This document shows positions 25,068-33,107 of a stretch of 64,000 nucleotides of DNA, in pieces (the stretch's first letter is position 1; each line of letters begins with the position of its first letter). The notes beneath the pieces are model-generated. The model did no database searches. It was not told where the DNA came from and saw only the letters and a program-made list of their open reading frames with translations. Position numbers and translations under genes: made by a program. Origin of the DNA: CAYWWY01 sp964462525 (GTDB lineage: Bacteria; Thermotogota; Thermotogae; MWEM01); contig CAYWWY010000001.1 in NCBI GenBank assembly GCA_964462525.1, positions 62,001 to 126,000 on the forward strand. The letters are read 5' to 3'.

Positions 25068-25997
25068 TTAGTTTCCCGGAAAATCTTGAATCGCCTGAAC
25101 TAGCCTTTGGACAATCTGAACCCCTACCCTTTTCTGGGCTTCTTTCGCTGATGCGCCAATATGTGGAGTTCCAATAACTTGGTCCAACGAAAGGAGTTTT
25201 TTGCTCACTTCATCTACGGGAGGTTCGGTCTCGAAAACATCAAGAGCTGCTCCGGCAACCTTTCCAGATACTAAGGCTTGATACAGAGCATGGTCATCGA
25301 TGATTCCTCCTCGAGCTGTATGAATCACGATGACACCGTCTTTCATTAGGGAAAAAGCCAAATCGTTGACTAGATGATGGGTTTCTGGGATTTTGGGAGC
25401 ATGAATGGTTATGATATCGGATTGTCGGAATAATTCTTCCAAAGTCACAAACTGAACATCCAACCCATGATCATTAGGATAAAGGTCATATGCCAAAATT
25501 TTGCATCCAAAACTGATGAGACGTTTCGCAACTTCCGCGCCTATGGTACCAAACCCGATTACTCCTACAGTTTTGGTATATAGTTCTGTGCCCGTCAACG
25601 CTTTTTTCTCCCACAATCCCTCTTTCAACCCGCTTGTGCCTCTTGGAATAAACCGAATCAACGATATCATAAGGCCAACTGCTAATTCTGCAACGCTAAT
25701 CGCGTTTGCTCCCGGGGTATTGATCACCAGGATCTTCTTCTGTTCGGCAGCTGCCATATCAACATTATCCAGTCCCGTTCCTGCTCTCGCGATAATCCGC
25801 AAGTCCTTGCCCGCTTCGATGACTTGTCTTGTGGCTTTTGTTGCGCTGCGAATAACCAACACATGGATGCCTGCCATACTCTTCACTAATTTATCCTGTT
25901 CCCAATGCTCCGAAGTGACTTGAGAGTTGGGGATTGCTTGGATTTTTTCTAAAGCAGAGGCTTCTAGTGGGTCATTGATATGAATTCTCCAGTCCAT
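25068..25997 (-). CDS. serA: D-3-phosphoglycerate dehydrogenase (short form)
   Basis: A 309-residue NAD-dependent 2-hydroxyacid dehydrogenase, first enzyme of serine synthesis (3-phosphoglycerate to 3-phosphohydroxypyruvate). The catalytic set is present: Arg in ARAGTGLDN, Glu in ETEPPVDE, His in GTPHIGAS. NAD is bound by VGVIGFGTIGAEVA. It lacks the C-terminal ACT regulatory domain, so feedback by serine is not expected by that route. ATG 25997 has GGAGGG nine bases upstream and lies two bases after the aminotransferase stop. The pairing with a class V aminotransferase is seen in Thermotoga relatives and supports the serine role. Confidence 0.88.
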   Translation of the reverse strand: MDWRIHINDPLEASALEKIQAIPNSQVTSEHWEQDKLVKSMAGIHVLVIRSATKATRQVIEAGKDLRIIARAGTGLDNVDMAAAEQKKILVINTPGANAISVAELAVGLMISLIRFIPRGTSGLKEGLWEKKALTGTELYTKTVGVIGFGTIGAEVAKRLISFGCKILAYDLYPNDHGLDVQFVTLEELFRQSDIITIHAPKIPETHHLVNDLAFSLMKDGVIVIHTARGGIIDDHALYQALVSGKVAGAALDVFETEPPVDEVSKKLLSLDQVIGTPHIGASAKEAQKRVGVQIVQRLVQAIQDFPGN

Positions 25998-25999
25998 TG

Positions 26000-27133
26000 T
26001 CAACAACCCTCCTTCAAAAAGAACTCTTCCGCCGCTTTCACTCCAGCGCCCAGTTCAACAGAATGTCCCAGCTCATTCAGAGCCATTTCAATCGCTGAAA
26101 GTCCGATGATAATGTCAAACTTTCCCATATATCCCAAATGGGCCATGCGGAAGATTTTCCCTTTGAGGTGATCTTGTCCCCCTGCCATCGTAACACCATA
26201 CCCGTCTCTCATCAACTTCGTCAGTTTTCCTGTGTCTACAGGAGAAAGAACTGCTGTGGTTACATTTCCCGGACGTTTCGATAAAAGCTCCAACCCCAGT
26301 GCTTGTACTCCTAGGCGGGTTGCATTGGCCAAGATTTGATGTCGGTTCCATACATTTTCGATTCCTTCGTCCATAACCATTTCGATCGCTTTTCTTAGTT
26401 GGTAGATCTGATTCACTCCTGGCGTCCAAGGAGAATCTGGATATCCTTTTTTATATTGCTTTAAATTGAAATAGAACCTTTTGGTGTTTGCGCTATCTAC
26501 TTTTTTCCATGCTTTTTCACTCAAAGAAATTAAGGCCAAACCCGGAGGGAGCATAACCCCTTTTTGAAGACCTGTCGCTACTACGTCGACACCCCAATCA
26601 TCCATTTTTAAAGGTTCAGCCAAAAGACCGCTCACAGAGTCTGTGACCAAAATCACATCAGTATTTCTCGTAATCTTTGCAATGTCTTCAATAGGGTTGA
26701 CCGTACCCGTAGATGTTTCGGAATGGGTGGTGAATACCACTTTGGCATCCGGATGCTCACTCAGTGTTTTTTCGAGCTGTTCTGGTCGCAAATAATCTCC
26801 CCATTCAATATCGATAACGATCAGATTTGCCCCAAAGGCTTGACATAGTTTTCTCCAGCGTTCTCCGAACTTCCCCCCATCGGCGACAATAACTTTTTCA
26901 CCTTCAGAGACCAGATTGACAACAGCAGTTTCCATTGCACCTGTTCCCGATGCAACCAGGCAATAGACATCTTGTTTCGTCTGGAATAAAACCTTGGCGT
27001 TGTTCATTGTTTCTTCAAGAATTTTTATGAACTGAGGTGTTCGATGATGAATGGTTTCTTGCGCGCCGGCAAGTAGAATCTCATTAGGAACGGGTGTCGG
27101 TCCAGGTGCGAGAAGGTAATTCTTTTTTAGCAT
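26000..27133 (-). CDS. Class V aminotransferase (serine-pyruvate/alanine-glyoxylate type)
   Basis: A 377-residue PLP enzyme. Typical family start LLAPGPTPVP, phosphate-binding SGTGAMETAVVN, PLP aspartate in VTDSVSGLLAEP, and Schiff-base lysine in TGLQKGVMLPPG (about residue 190). Family members transaminate serine, alanine, aspartate or phosphohydroxypyruvate. Adjacent to serA it most likely provides the second step of serine synthesis in place of SerC, or links serine to glyoxylate/hydroxypyruvate (inference). ATG start with GGAGGG; 22 bases after the aldo/keto reductase. Confidence 0.88.
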   Translation of the reverse strand: MLKKNYLLAPGPTPVPNEILLAGAQETIHHRTPQFIKILEETMNNAKVLFQTKQDVYCLVASGTGAMETAVVNLVSEGEKVIVADGGKFGERWRKLCQAFGANLIVIDIEWGDYLRPEQLEKTLSEHPDAKVVFTTHSETSTGTVNPIEDIAKITRNTDVILVTDSVSGLLAEPLKMDDWGVDVVATGLQKGVMLPPGLALISLSEKAWKKVDSANTKRFYFNLKQYKKGYPDSPWTPGVNQIYQLRKAIEMVMDEGIENVWNRHQILANATRLGVQALGLELLSKRPGNVTTAVLSPVDTGKLTKLMRDGYGVTMAGGQDHLKGKIFRMAHLGYMGKFDIIIGLSAIEMALNELGHSVELGAGVKAAEEFFLKEGC

Positions 27134-27155
27134 ACGTATCCCTCCATTATCTCCA

Positions 27156-28310
27156 TTATGATGGTTTTTCTTCTATCGGTTGGCTCAAGAAGTCGTGCAC
27201 ATCTTTCATCAAATCAGGGATAGGCAATTGTTGAGGGCACTTTGGAACACATTCTCCGCAAGCGATACAGCTTGAGGCTCTTTTCCTCTCCGCCATAAAT
27301 TTCTGGTAGGTGATCCGAGAATCGCGTTTTTGGTTAAAAAGAAAAGCACTGTTGTATACATCAAAATTATCCGGGATATGAACACCATGCGGACATGGCA
27401 TACAATACAAACATCGGGTACAAGAAATGGATTTAATCGACTGAAGAGCATCAATCACTTTTCCAACGACGAATAGATCCTCCTCGGTTAGCTGTTGAGG
27501 TTTCACTGAATCAAAGGTTTTGACGTTTTCTTCTAATTGGTTTTGATTGTTCATTCCACTGAGGATCAGATGAACGTCCTTGAAGTTACCGAGCCATCGG
27601 AAAGCCCATTCTGTTGGACTCCATACTCTATTGGATGCTTGAAAAATCTCCCAAACTGAAGCGGGAGGCAGAGAAAGCTTCCCTCCCTTTAAAGGTTCCA
27701 TTATAATCACGGCAATTCCTTTGCTTGCCGCATAATGCAATCCTTCGATCCCCGCTTGGTAGTTGGTATCCATGTAATTAAGCTGAATCTGACAAAAATC
27801 CCAATTATAAGCATCGATAATCTCTTTGAAGACCGGTAGTTCATCATGAAAAGAAAAACCTGCGAACCGGATTGCGCCTTCTTTTTTCTTCTGGTCCAAG
27901 AAGGAAAAGACGTCGAAAGATTGGATGGATTGGAATGATTTTGCATTGAGGGCATGCAGAAGATACATGTCCAAGTAATCCGTTCTCAAACGACGCATCT
28001 GTTCTTGTAGCAAACGTTCCATATCTTTTTGCTCATTGACAAACCAGACGGGTAGTTTCGTTGCAAGAAGGATCTTTTGTCGGAGCCCTTCCAAGATCTC
28101 CCCCATAACTGGTTCACTTCTTTGTTCGTGATACCCATAGGCTGTATCGTAGTAATTGATCCCATGTTCAATTGCATAATCGACCATTTTTCGGACTTGA
28201 ACGATATCAATGGATTCAGGTTTTGCCGGGTTAGTCAATGGCAATCTCATGCAACCAAAACCTAAAGCTGAAACACGTTCCCCCGATTTCCCAAAAGCAC
28301 GATACTGCAT
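27156..28310 (-). CDS. Aldo/keto reductase with C-terminal 4Fe-4S clusters
   Basis: A 384-residue oxidoreductase. Residues 1-280 form an AKR barrel with the catalytic Asp/Tyr (YYDTAYGYHEQ), Lys (LATKLP) and His (LLHAL). The C-terminal about 100 residues carry a cysteine group CTRCLYCMPCP (about 293-303) and a ferredoxin-type CIACGECVPKCP (about 351-362). This is the COG1453-type fusion, expected to couple an aldehyde/ketone reaction to ferredoxin-like electron carriers. The substrate is unknown. First gene of the operon with the aminotransferase and serA; AAAGGAG precedes the ATG. A TATGAT -10 box lies at 28364-28369 (minus), beside an inverted repeat. Confidence 0.88.
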   Translation of the reverse strand: MQYRAFGKSGERVSALGFGCMRLPLTNPAKPESIDIVQVRKMVDYAIEHGINYYDTAYGYHEQRSEPVMGEILEGLRQKILLATKLPVWFVNEQKDMERLLQEQMRRLRTDYLDMYLLHALNAKSFQSIQSFDVFSFLDQKKKEGAIRFAGFSFHDELPVFKEIIDAYNWDFCQIQLNYMDTNYQAGIEGLHYAASKGIAVIIMEPLKGGKLSLPPASVWEIFQASNRVWSPTEWAFRWLGNFKDVHLILSGMNNQNQLEENVKTFDSVKPQQLTEEDLFVVGKVIDALQSIKSISCTRCLYCMPCPHGVHIPDNFDVYNSAFLFNQKRDSRITYQKFMAERKRASSCIACGECVPKCPQQLPIPDLMKDVHDFLSQPIEEKPS

Positions 28311-28337
28311 AGAACACTCCTTTCCCAGGTACTCTTG

Positions 28338-28363
28338 ACAGATATGATTTTGTTTCTATCTGT
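28338..28363. repeat. Inverted repeat in the promoter region of the aldo/keto reductase operon
   Basis: Seven-base arms ACAGATA (28338-28344) and TATCTGT (28357-28363), 12 bases apart, directly downstream of the minus-strand -10 box. The position suits a repressor operator; no cognate regulator is identified. Confidence 0.4.
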
Positions 28364-28505
28364 ATCATACCATGTTTTTGGTTATTATCCATGAGTCCTT
28401 TCAAAATGCCCAACCATAGTCCTCTGTTCCTTGTGATTTTGGAACGGATTGCCCTCCTTCTGAAGGGTTGGTTCAACGACTAGGGAAAAATAATTCACGG
28501 TAATT

Positions 28506-28533
28506 GATAAAGAGCAATATATTGCTCTTTATC
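28506..28533. repeat. Perfect 28-bp palindrome upstream of the fermentation operon
   Basis: Left arm GATAAAGAGCAATA is followed at once by its exact reverse complement, with no spacer. It sits about 120 bases before the -35 box and is flanked by AT-rich DNA. No T-tract follows, so a transcription-factor site or cruciform is more likely than a terminator. Confidence 0.7.
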
Positions 28534-28653
28534 TGACCTGATAAAAATGACATATATCCGAAAATATAATTTAATATATTTGTTAAAAGTTATAAGAGCC
28601 TCTGTTGATCGGTCTTTGGGAAAATCGTCCATTTGATCTCTTATTGGGAGCGC

Positions 28654-28681
28654 TTGGATTTTGCTTGGATTCCTTTATAAT
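28654..28681 (+). promoter_or_regulatory. Promoter of the amino-acid fermentation operon
   Basis: TTGGAT (28654-28659), 16-base spacer, TATAAT (28676-28681), about 30 bases before the GTG start of the aminotransferase gene. Confidence 0.65.
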
Positions 28682-28718
28682 TGAAACGAATCGAAAAACA
28701 AGTGGGAGGTGATCGGTT

Positions 28719-29975
28719 GTGAATACACACATGATCGAATCCAAGCTATCGAGAATGGGAAAAAGGACGAAAGCAAGCATGATCAGAGATCTGCTTAAGA
28801 CGAGTCTTATCGAAGGCATTATTTCCTTTGGGGGGGGTGTACCGGATCCGGATACATTCCCAAGAGAAATCTTGTCAGAGATCGCAAAAGAAGTTATCAT
28901 GGATGAATACAAGGTATCGCTCCAGTACGGGACCACTGAAGGGGATATAGAGCTAAGAAAGCAGTACATTCGTTATTTGGAAGAAAAGGTTGGGGTTTTT
29001 GGGCTGACCCCTGAGAATATCCTTGTGACAACAGGTTCTCAACAAGCATTGGATCTTATTGCCCGAACGTTTTTGGATGAGGGCAGCATTTGTTCGGTTT
29101 GCGCCCCGGTATATTTAGGCGCTGCAAGCGCTTTTGAGGTTCGATCCCCTCAGTTCATCCTTATGGAAATGGACGATGATGGACCCGATGTCGATTCTTT
29201 GCGTAATCGATTGCGGAATTTCTCCAATGATGAGATGGAGCGGTTCAAGTTTATTTATGTCGTGAGCAATTTTGACAATCCAACAGGCATAACCGTATCG
29301 AGAAAAAAGCGGGAGCAACTCCTCGATGTTGTTGAAGAGTTCCAGTTGATGCTATGCGAAGATGATCCATATGGCGCTTTGCGATATGAAGGAGAACCAA
29401 TTCCTACAATCTATGAAATGGCAGAACGAAGAGGACTTCAAGACAATGTCCTTCTAATGAACACATTCAGTAAAGTGTTATCTCCGGGATTGCGTTTGGG
29501 GATTGTCGTAGGAAACCCCGAAATCATTCGGCGCCTGGTCATGGGTAAGCAAGCAGCTGATCTATGCGGTTCAACTCTAGTCCAAAGGCTTACCGCCCGT
29601 TTTATGGAGCGATATGACTTTTTGGACATGATCAAACCAGCATTAAAGCTTTATGGGATCAAGAAAAATGAGATGATGAAGGCTTTTGATCGATATTTGG
29701 CCCCACTTCCTGGAGTCAAATGGACACGGCCACAAGGAGGGCTTTTCTCCTGGGTAACTGTGGAAGATCCGAAGATGGATACAATGAAGATGATGAGTTT
29801 GGCCATCGAGAATAAAGTCGTCTACATTCCTGGGCTATCATTTTTCGTAGACGGAAGAGGGACTGATTCCATGCGACTTTCTTACTGTTTGCCTTCGGTA
29901 GAAGAAATCCATGAAGGGACAAAAAGACTTGTTCACACAATAGAGGAGTATCTTAACCTTCAGACGGGGGGATGA
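28719..29975 (+). CDS. PLP aminotransferase, class I/II (2-aminoadipate/branched-chain type)
   Basis: A 418-residue fold-type I aminotransferase with the ISFGGGVPDPDTFP opening typical of the LysN/AruH-like group. Further landmarks are YGTTEGDIELRKQYI, NPTGITVS (PLP/substrate Asn) and Schiff-base lysine in NTFSKVLSPGLRLG (about 252). The C-terminal RLSYCLPSVEEI contains the carboxylate-binding Arg. GTG start with an extended GGAGGTGATC site. It leads an operon for 2-oxoacid breakdown, so its job is likely to make branched-chain (or other) 2-oxo acids from amino acids (inference). Confidence 0.85.
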   Translation: MNTHMIESKLSRMGKRTKASMIRDLLKTSLIEGIISFGGGVPDPDTFPREILSEIAKEVIMDEYKVSLQYGTTEGDIELRKQYIRYLEEKVGVFGLTPENILVTTGSQQALDLIARTFLDEGSICSVCAPVYLGAASAFEVRSPQFILMEMDDDGPDVDSLRNRLRNFSNDEMERFKFIYVVSNFDNPTGITVSRKKREQLLDVVEEFQLMLCEDDPYGALRYEGEPIPTIYEMAERRGLQDNVLLMNTFSKVLSPGLRLGIVVGNPEIIRRLVMGKQAADLCGSTLVQRLTARFMERYDFLDMIKPALKLYGIKKNEMMKAFDRYLAPLPGVKWTRPQGGLFSWVTVEDPKMDTMKMMSLAIENKVVYIPGLSFFVDGRGTDSMRLSYCLPSVEEIHEGTKRLVHTIEEYLNLQTGG

Positions 29976-29977
29976 TG

Positions 29978-31099
29978 ATGAAGGTCTTTGCTATAAATCC
30001 TGGCTCTTCATCAACAAAAGTCGCCCTTTTTGATTTTGGAGAGGATCCCATTCACCCAAGCTCGATGAGGAAAGAGATCATTCACGATCCAGAGCAATGC
30101 AAATCATTCCTTAGAATCATAGATCAGTATGAATTTCGGAAGAATGATATATTAACCTTTCTGGAAGAAAAAGCGGTTCCGCTCTCAGAAATCGACGCCT
30201 TCGCAGCGAGAGGGGGAATTCTTCCGCCTTTAAAAAGTGGTACATATACCATTGATCAGATCATGGTTGATTATTTGACCCATTCCTCTCCGGTAGATCA
30301 TCCTTCGAATCTCGCAGCCATAATCGCTTTCGAGTTGATGAAGGTTTATGGAAAACCGGGTTTTACAACTGACCCGATATCCGTCGATGAACTCATACCA
30401 GAATCAAGAGTTTCCGGGATGGTAGATATTCCACGGAAAAGTCTATTGCATGCTTTGAACATGAAAGCAGCAGCCCGAAAAGTTGCCGTTGAGCTTCAAA
30501 AGCCTTATCAGAGCTGCAATTTCGTGATCGCTCATCTTGGGGGAGGGGTTTCTATTGGGGCCCAAAGAAAAGGACAGATGATCGATGTAAATAATGCCAA
30601 CGATGAGGGACCTTTTAGCCCAAATCGAACCGGCGAGCTCCCTGTAGGTGATGTGGTACGGTGGTGTTATTCCGAAACCTCCAATTCGAGAGATGTAAAA
30701 GCGGAGTGCACAAAACGGGGCGGGCTTATTGCCTATACGGGGACGCACGATTTACGGATGCTTTTAGACAAAAAAACAGAGACTCCCGCTAACAGGCAAG
30801 TGATCGAAGCGATGGCATATCAAATTGGCAAAGAAATCGGTGGTATGTGCGCAGTTTTGCATGGAAAACTCGACGCGATCATTCTGACAGGCGGGATGGC
30901 TCAAAGTATGGAGTTTGTCGAGATGATTAAGCAGTATGTCTCTACATTTGGGTTGGTAGTGGTTGTTCCTGGAGAGTATGAGCTTGAAGCCCTTGCAAAA
31001 GGCGCGCATAGGGTTTTAAGCGGGAGCGAAGAGACCAAGCATATGGACTTTTCTCCCTGGGTGACACGAGCTGCAAAGCCAGATCACAGGAGGGAATGA
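29978..31099 (+). CDS. buk: Butyrate kinase, first copy
   Basis: A 373-residue acetokinase-family enzyme that transfers phosphate from butyryl- or isobutyryl-phosphate to ADP, giving ATP and the acid. Motifs: N-terminal FAINPGSSSTKVALF (phosphate 1), HLGGGVSIGAQ (about 181-191), DVNNANDEGPFSPNRTG, and TGGMAQS near the C-terminus. I choose ATG 29978, the third of three consecutive ATGs, six bases after the GGGGGG run. Stop overlaps the ptb region. It shares layout but is clearly diverged from the second copy at 32013, so the two may prefer different chain lengths. Confidence 0.93.
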   Translation: MKVFAINPGSSSTKVALFDFGEDPIHPSSMRKEIIHDPEQCKSFLRIIDQYEFRKNDILTFLEEKAVPLSEIDAFAARGGILPPLKSGTYTIDQIMVDYLTHSSPVDHPSNLAAIIAFELMKVYGKPGFTTDPISVDELIPESRVSGMVDIPRKSLLHALNMKAAARKVAVELQKPYQSCNFVIAHLGGGVSIGAQRKGQMIDVNNANDEGPFSPNRTGELPVGDVVRWCYSETSNSRDVKAECTKRGGLIAYTGTHDLRMLLDKKTETPANRQVIEAMAYQIGKEIGGMCAVLHGKLDAIILTGGMAQSMEFVEMIKQYVSTFGLVVVVPGEYELEALAKGAHRVLSGSEETKHMDFSPWVTRAAKPDHRRE

Positions 31100-31101
31100 T
31101 C

Positions 31102-32016
31102 ATGGACTCAATCATGAATCTATTAGCGGATCGAGCGAAAGGAAAAGGTCATATCATAGCGGTGGCTGCCGCTGAAGATGAAGTCGTATTAAGCGCTCTT
31201 GAAAACGCGCGGCAGTTGGGAATTGCTCAATCCATTCTTTGTGGAGATGAATCAAAGATCCGAGAAATCGCTCAGAAACAAGGAATCGCGCTTGAATCTT
31301 ATCGGATCGTGCATGCGGAGCATCCTTTTGAAGCGGCGGAAATAGCGGTTTCTCTAGTTGCCAATAAAGAGGCAAGCGCATTAATGAAAGGCAATATCAA
31401 AACCGGGGATCTTCTCAAGACGGTCCTACGAGAAGAGTTTGGTCTTCGGACTGGTCGAACCATGAGCATGGTCGCCGCCTTTGAAATAACAGGGTATTCA
31501 AGAATCTTAATCCTAACTGATCCAGGGATGGTGATCGCACCGACCTTGGAGCAAAAAGTGGAAATGATTTACAATGCAATTCCAGTTGCGAAGGTTTTTC
31601 AAATTCAAAACCCGAAAGTGGCCGTCGTAGGAGCCATTGAAGTTGTGAATCCAAAGATGGAGGCGACGATTCACGCTGCGTTGCTTGCAAAAATGGCAGA
31701 TCGAGGGCAAATCAAAGGAGTCATTGTCGATGGACCCTTTGCTTTGGATAATGTGGTTTCGGAAGAAGCAGCAAGGCATAAAGGTATCGATAGCCCAGTT
31801 GCGGGGAACGCAGACATCATTTTAACTCCAGATATTGAAGCGGGGAATATCTTGTACAAAGCCTTGGTTTTTTTGGCAAAGGCCCGTGTTGCAACAACAA
31901 TTCTCGGAGCGAAAGTTCCGATTATATTAACGTCCCGGGCTGATAGCGATCGAACAAAGTTGGATTCCATTGCGCTCAATATGCTTTTGTCTGTAGAGAT
32001 GGGAGAAACCTCATGA
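31102..32016 (+). CDS. ptb: Phosphate butyryltransferase
   Basis: A 304-residue phosphate acyltransferase (PTA/PTB family) that converts butyryl- or branched acyl-CoA plus phosphate to acyl phosphate. Seen: KGNIKTGDLLKTVL (about 96-109), GRTMSMVAAFEI, LILTDPGMVIAPTLEQK, and VDGPFALDNVVSEEAARHKGI near residue 215-235, all typical. ATG 31102 has AGGAGGG seven bases upstream; ATG 31096 is too close. Flanked by two butyrate kinase genes, with overlapping or near-overlapping ends. Confidence 0.93.
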   Translation: MDSIMNLLADRAKGKGHIIAVAAAEDEVVLSALENARQLGIAQSILCGDESKIREIAQKQGIALESYRIVHAEHPFEAAEIAVSLVANKEASALMKGNIKTGDLLKTVLREEFGLRTGRTMSMVAAFEITGYSRILILTDPGMVIAPTLEQKVEMIYNAIPVAKVFQIQNPKVAVVGAIEVVNPKMEATIHAALLAKMADRGQIKGVIVDGPFALDNVVSEEAARHKGIDSPVAGNADIILTPDIEAGNILYKALVFLAKARVATTILGAKVPIILTSRADSDRTKLDSIALNMLLSVEMGETS

Positions 32017-33107
32017 AACGCATATTAACCATTAATCCTGGTTCTACTTCAACGAAGCTAGCGATCTATGAAGATGATCATTTAGCGGATTCGCAGACCC
32101 TACGGCATTCTGTTCATGAGTTAGCTCCATTTAAAAGAATCGTCGATCAATACTCATTTCGGAATCAAGTGATTCAGTCATTTCTGCAACAGAAGGGGCG
32201 AAGAGTACAGGATTTTGATGCGGTGATCGGTCGCGGAGGATTGGTACGTCCGATCCCTAGCGGTACATACCTTATTCAAGAAGAAATGCTTGATGATTTG
32301 CGCAGCGGAAGGTATGGGGAGCATGCGTCCAATCTGGGAGCATTGATTGCTCATGAGATTGTTAAGGATACCGATATCCCGTGTTTCATTGCGGATCCGG
32401 TTGTTGTCGATGAGATGGGTTCCTTAGCCCGATATTCGGGTCATCCCCGTTTCGAGAGAAAATCCATCTTTCATGCTTTGAATCAAAAAGCCACAGCTCG
32501 TATGGCTTCACAAGAAATTGGGAAACCGTATGAAGCCATCAATTTGGTTGTTGTCCATCTTGGGGGGGGGATTTCCATAGGGGCTCACGAATACGGTAAG
32601 GTCATCGATGTGAACAATGCCCTTGATGGAGATGGACCCTTTTCGCCGGAACGCTGTGGCACAGTTCCCGTCACCCAACTGATCGATCTATGTTTCAGTG
32701 GCAAATATACTTTTGAAGAGATGAAAAAAAAGGTTAAAGGAGATGGAGGGATCATATCCTATCTGAACACTAATGACGGGCTTGAAGTGGGAAGGAGAAT
32801 CCTTACCGGAGATGAGCAGGCATTGGTGGTGTTTAAAGCGATGGCTCACCAAGTCATTAAGTGGATCGGTAAGATGGCCGCAGTCCTTAAAGGGCAGGTA
32901 CATGGAATCGTATTAACCGGTGGTTTGGCATACGATCAAGATTATATGGTTCCGTGGATCAAAGAAGGCGTGGAGTTTATCGCGCCGGTATTTGTTTTCC
33001 CGGGAGGAGACGAGGAGCGGGCACTCGCAATGGCCGCATTACGTGTGCTGCGTAAAGAACAGAAACCCAAAATATACCTGGAAGAGGTTTTCGATGATCA
33101 GCGTTGA
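32013..33107 (+). CDS. buk: Butyrate kinase, second copy
   Basis: A 364-residue second butyrate kinase. Motifs: LTINPGSTSTKLAIY, HLGGGISIGAHEYG, DVNNALDGDGPFSPERCG, and TGGLAYD. The three consecutive GGG glycine codons in the HLGGG motif make a run of nine G. ATG overlaps the ptb stop (ATGA). Together with the first copy it brackets ptb, an arrangement known from Thermotoga. Ferments CoA-activated branched acids to free acids with ATP gain. Confidence 0.93.
   Translation: MKRILTINPGSTSTKLAIYEDDHLADSQTLRHSVHELAPFKRIVDQYSFRNQVIQSFLQQKGRRVQDFDAVIGRGGLVRPIPSGTYLIQEEMLDDLRSGRYGEHASNLGALIAHEIVKDTDIPCFIADPVVVDEMGSLARYSGHPRFERKSIFHALNQKATARMASQEIGKPYEAINLVVVHLGGGISIGAHEYGKVIDVNNALDGDGPFSPERCGTVPVTQLIDLCFSGKYTFEEMKKKVKGDGGIISYLNTNDGLEVGRRILTGDEQALVVFKAMAHQVIKWIGKMAAVLKGQVHGIVLTGGLAYDQDYMVPWIKEGVEFIAPVFVFPGGDEERALAMAALRVLRKEQKPKIYLEEVFDDQR

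Larger units (their letters stand above)
28311..28718. other. Long intergenic region between divergent operons
   Basis: About 400 bases. Contains the minus-strand promoter of the aldo/keto reductase operon, a small palindrome CCTTCTGAAGG near 28457-28467, a 28-bp perfect palindrome (28506-28533), a very AT-rich segment (about 28540-28600), and the promoter of the fermentation operon (28654-28681). No open frame of note. Confidence 0.6.

Noticed and set aside
32920..33093. Extension of the P-loop protein into the butyrate kinase gene (283 residues)
   Set aside because: The upstream part is the butyrate kinase read in another frame; ATG 33094 has a proper ribosome site.
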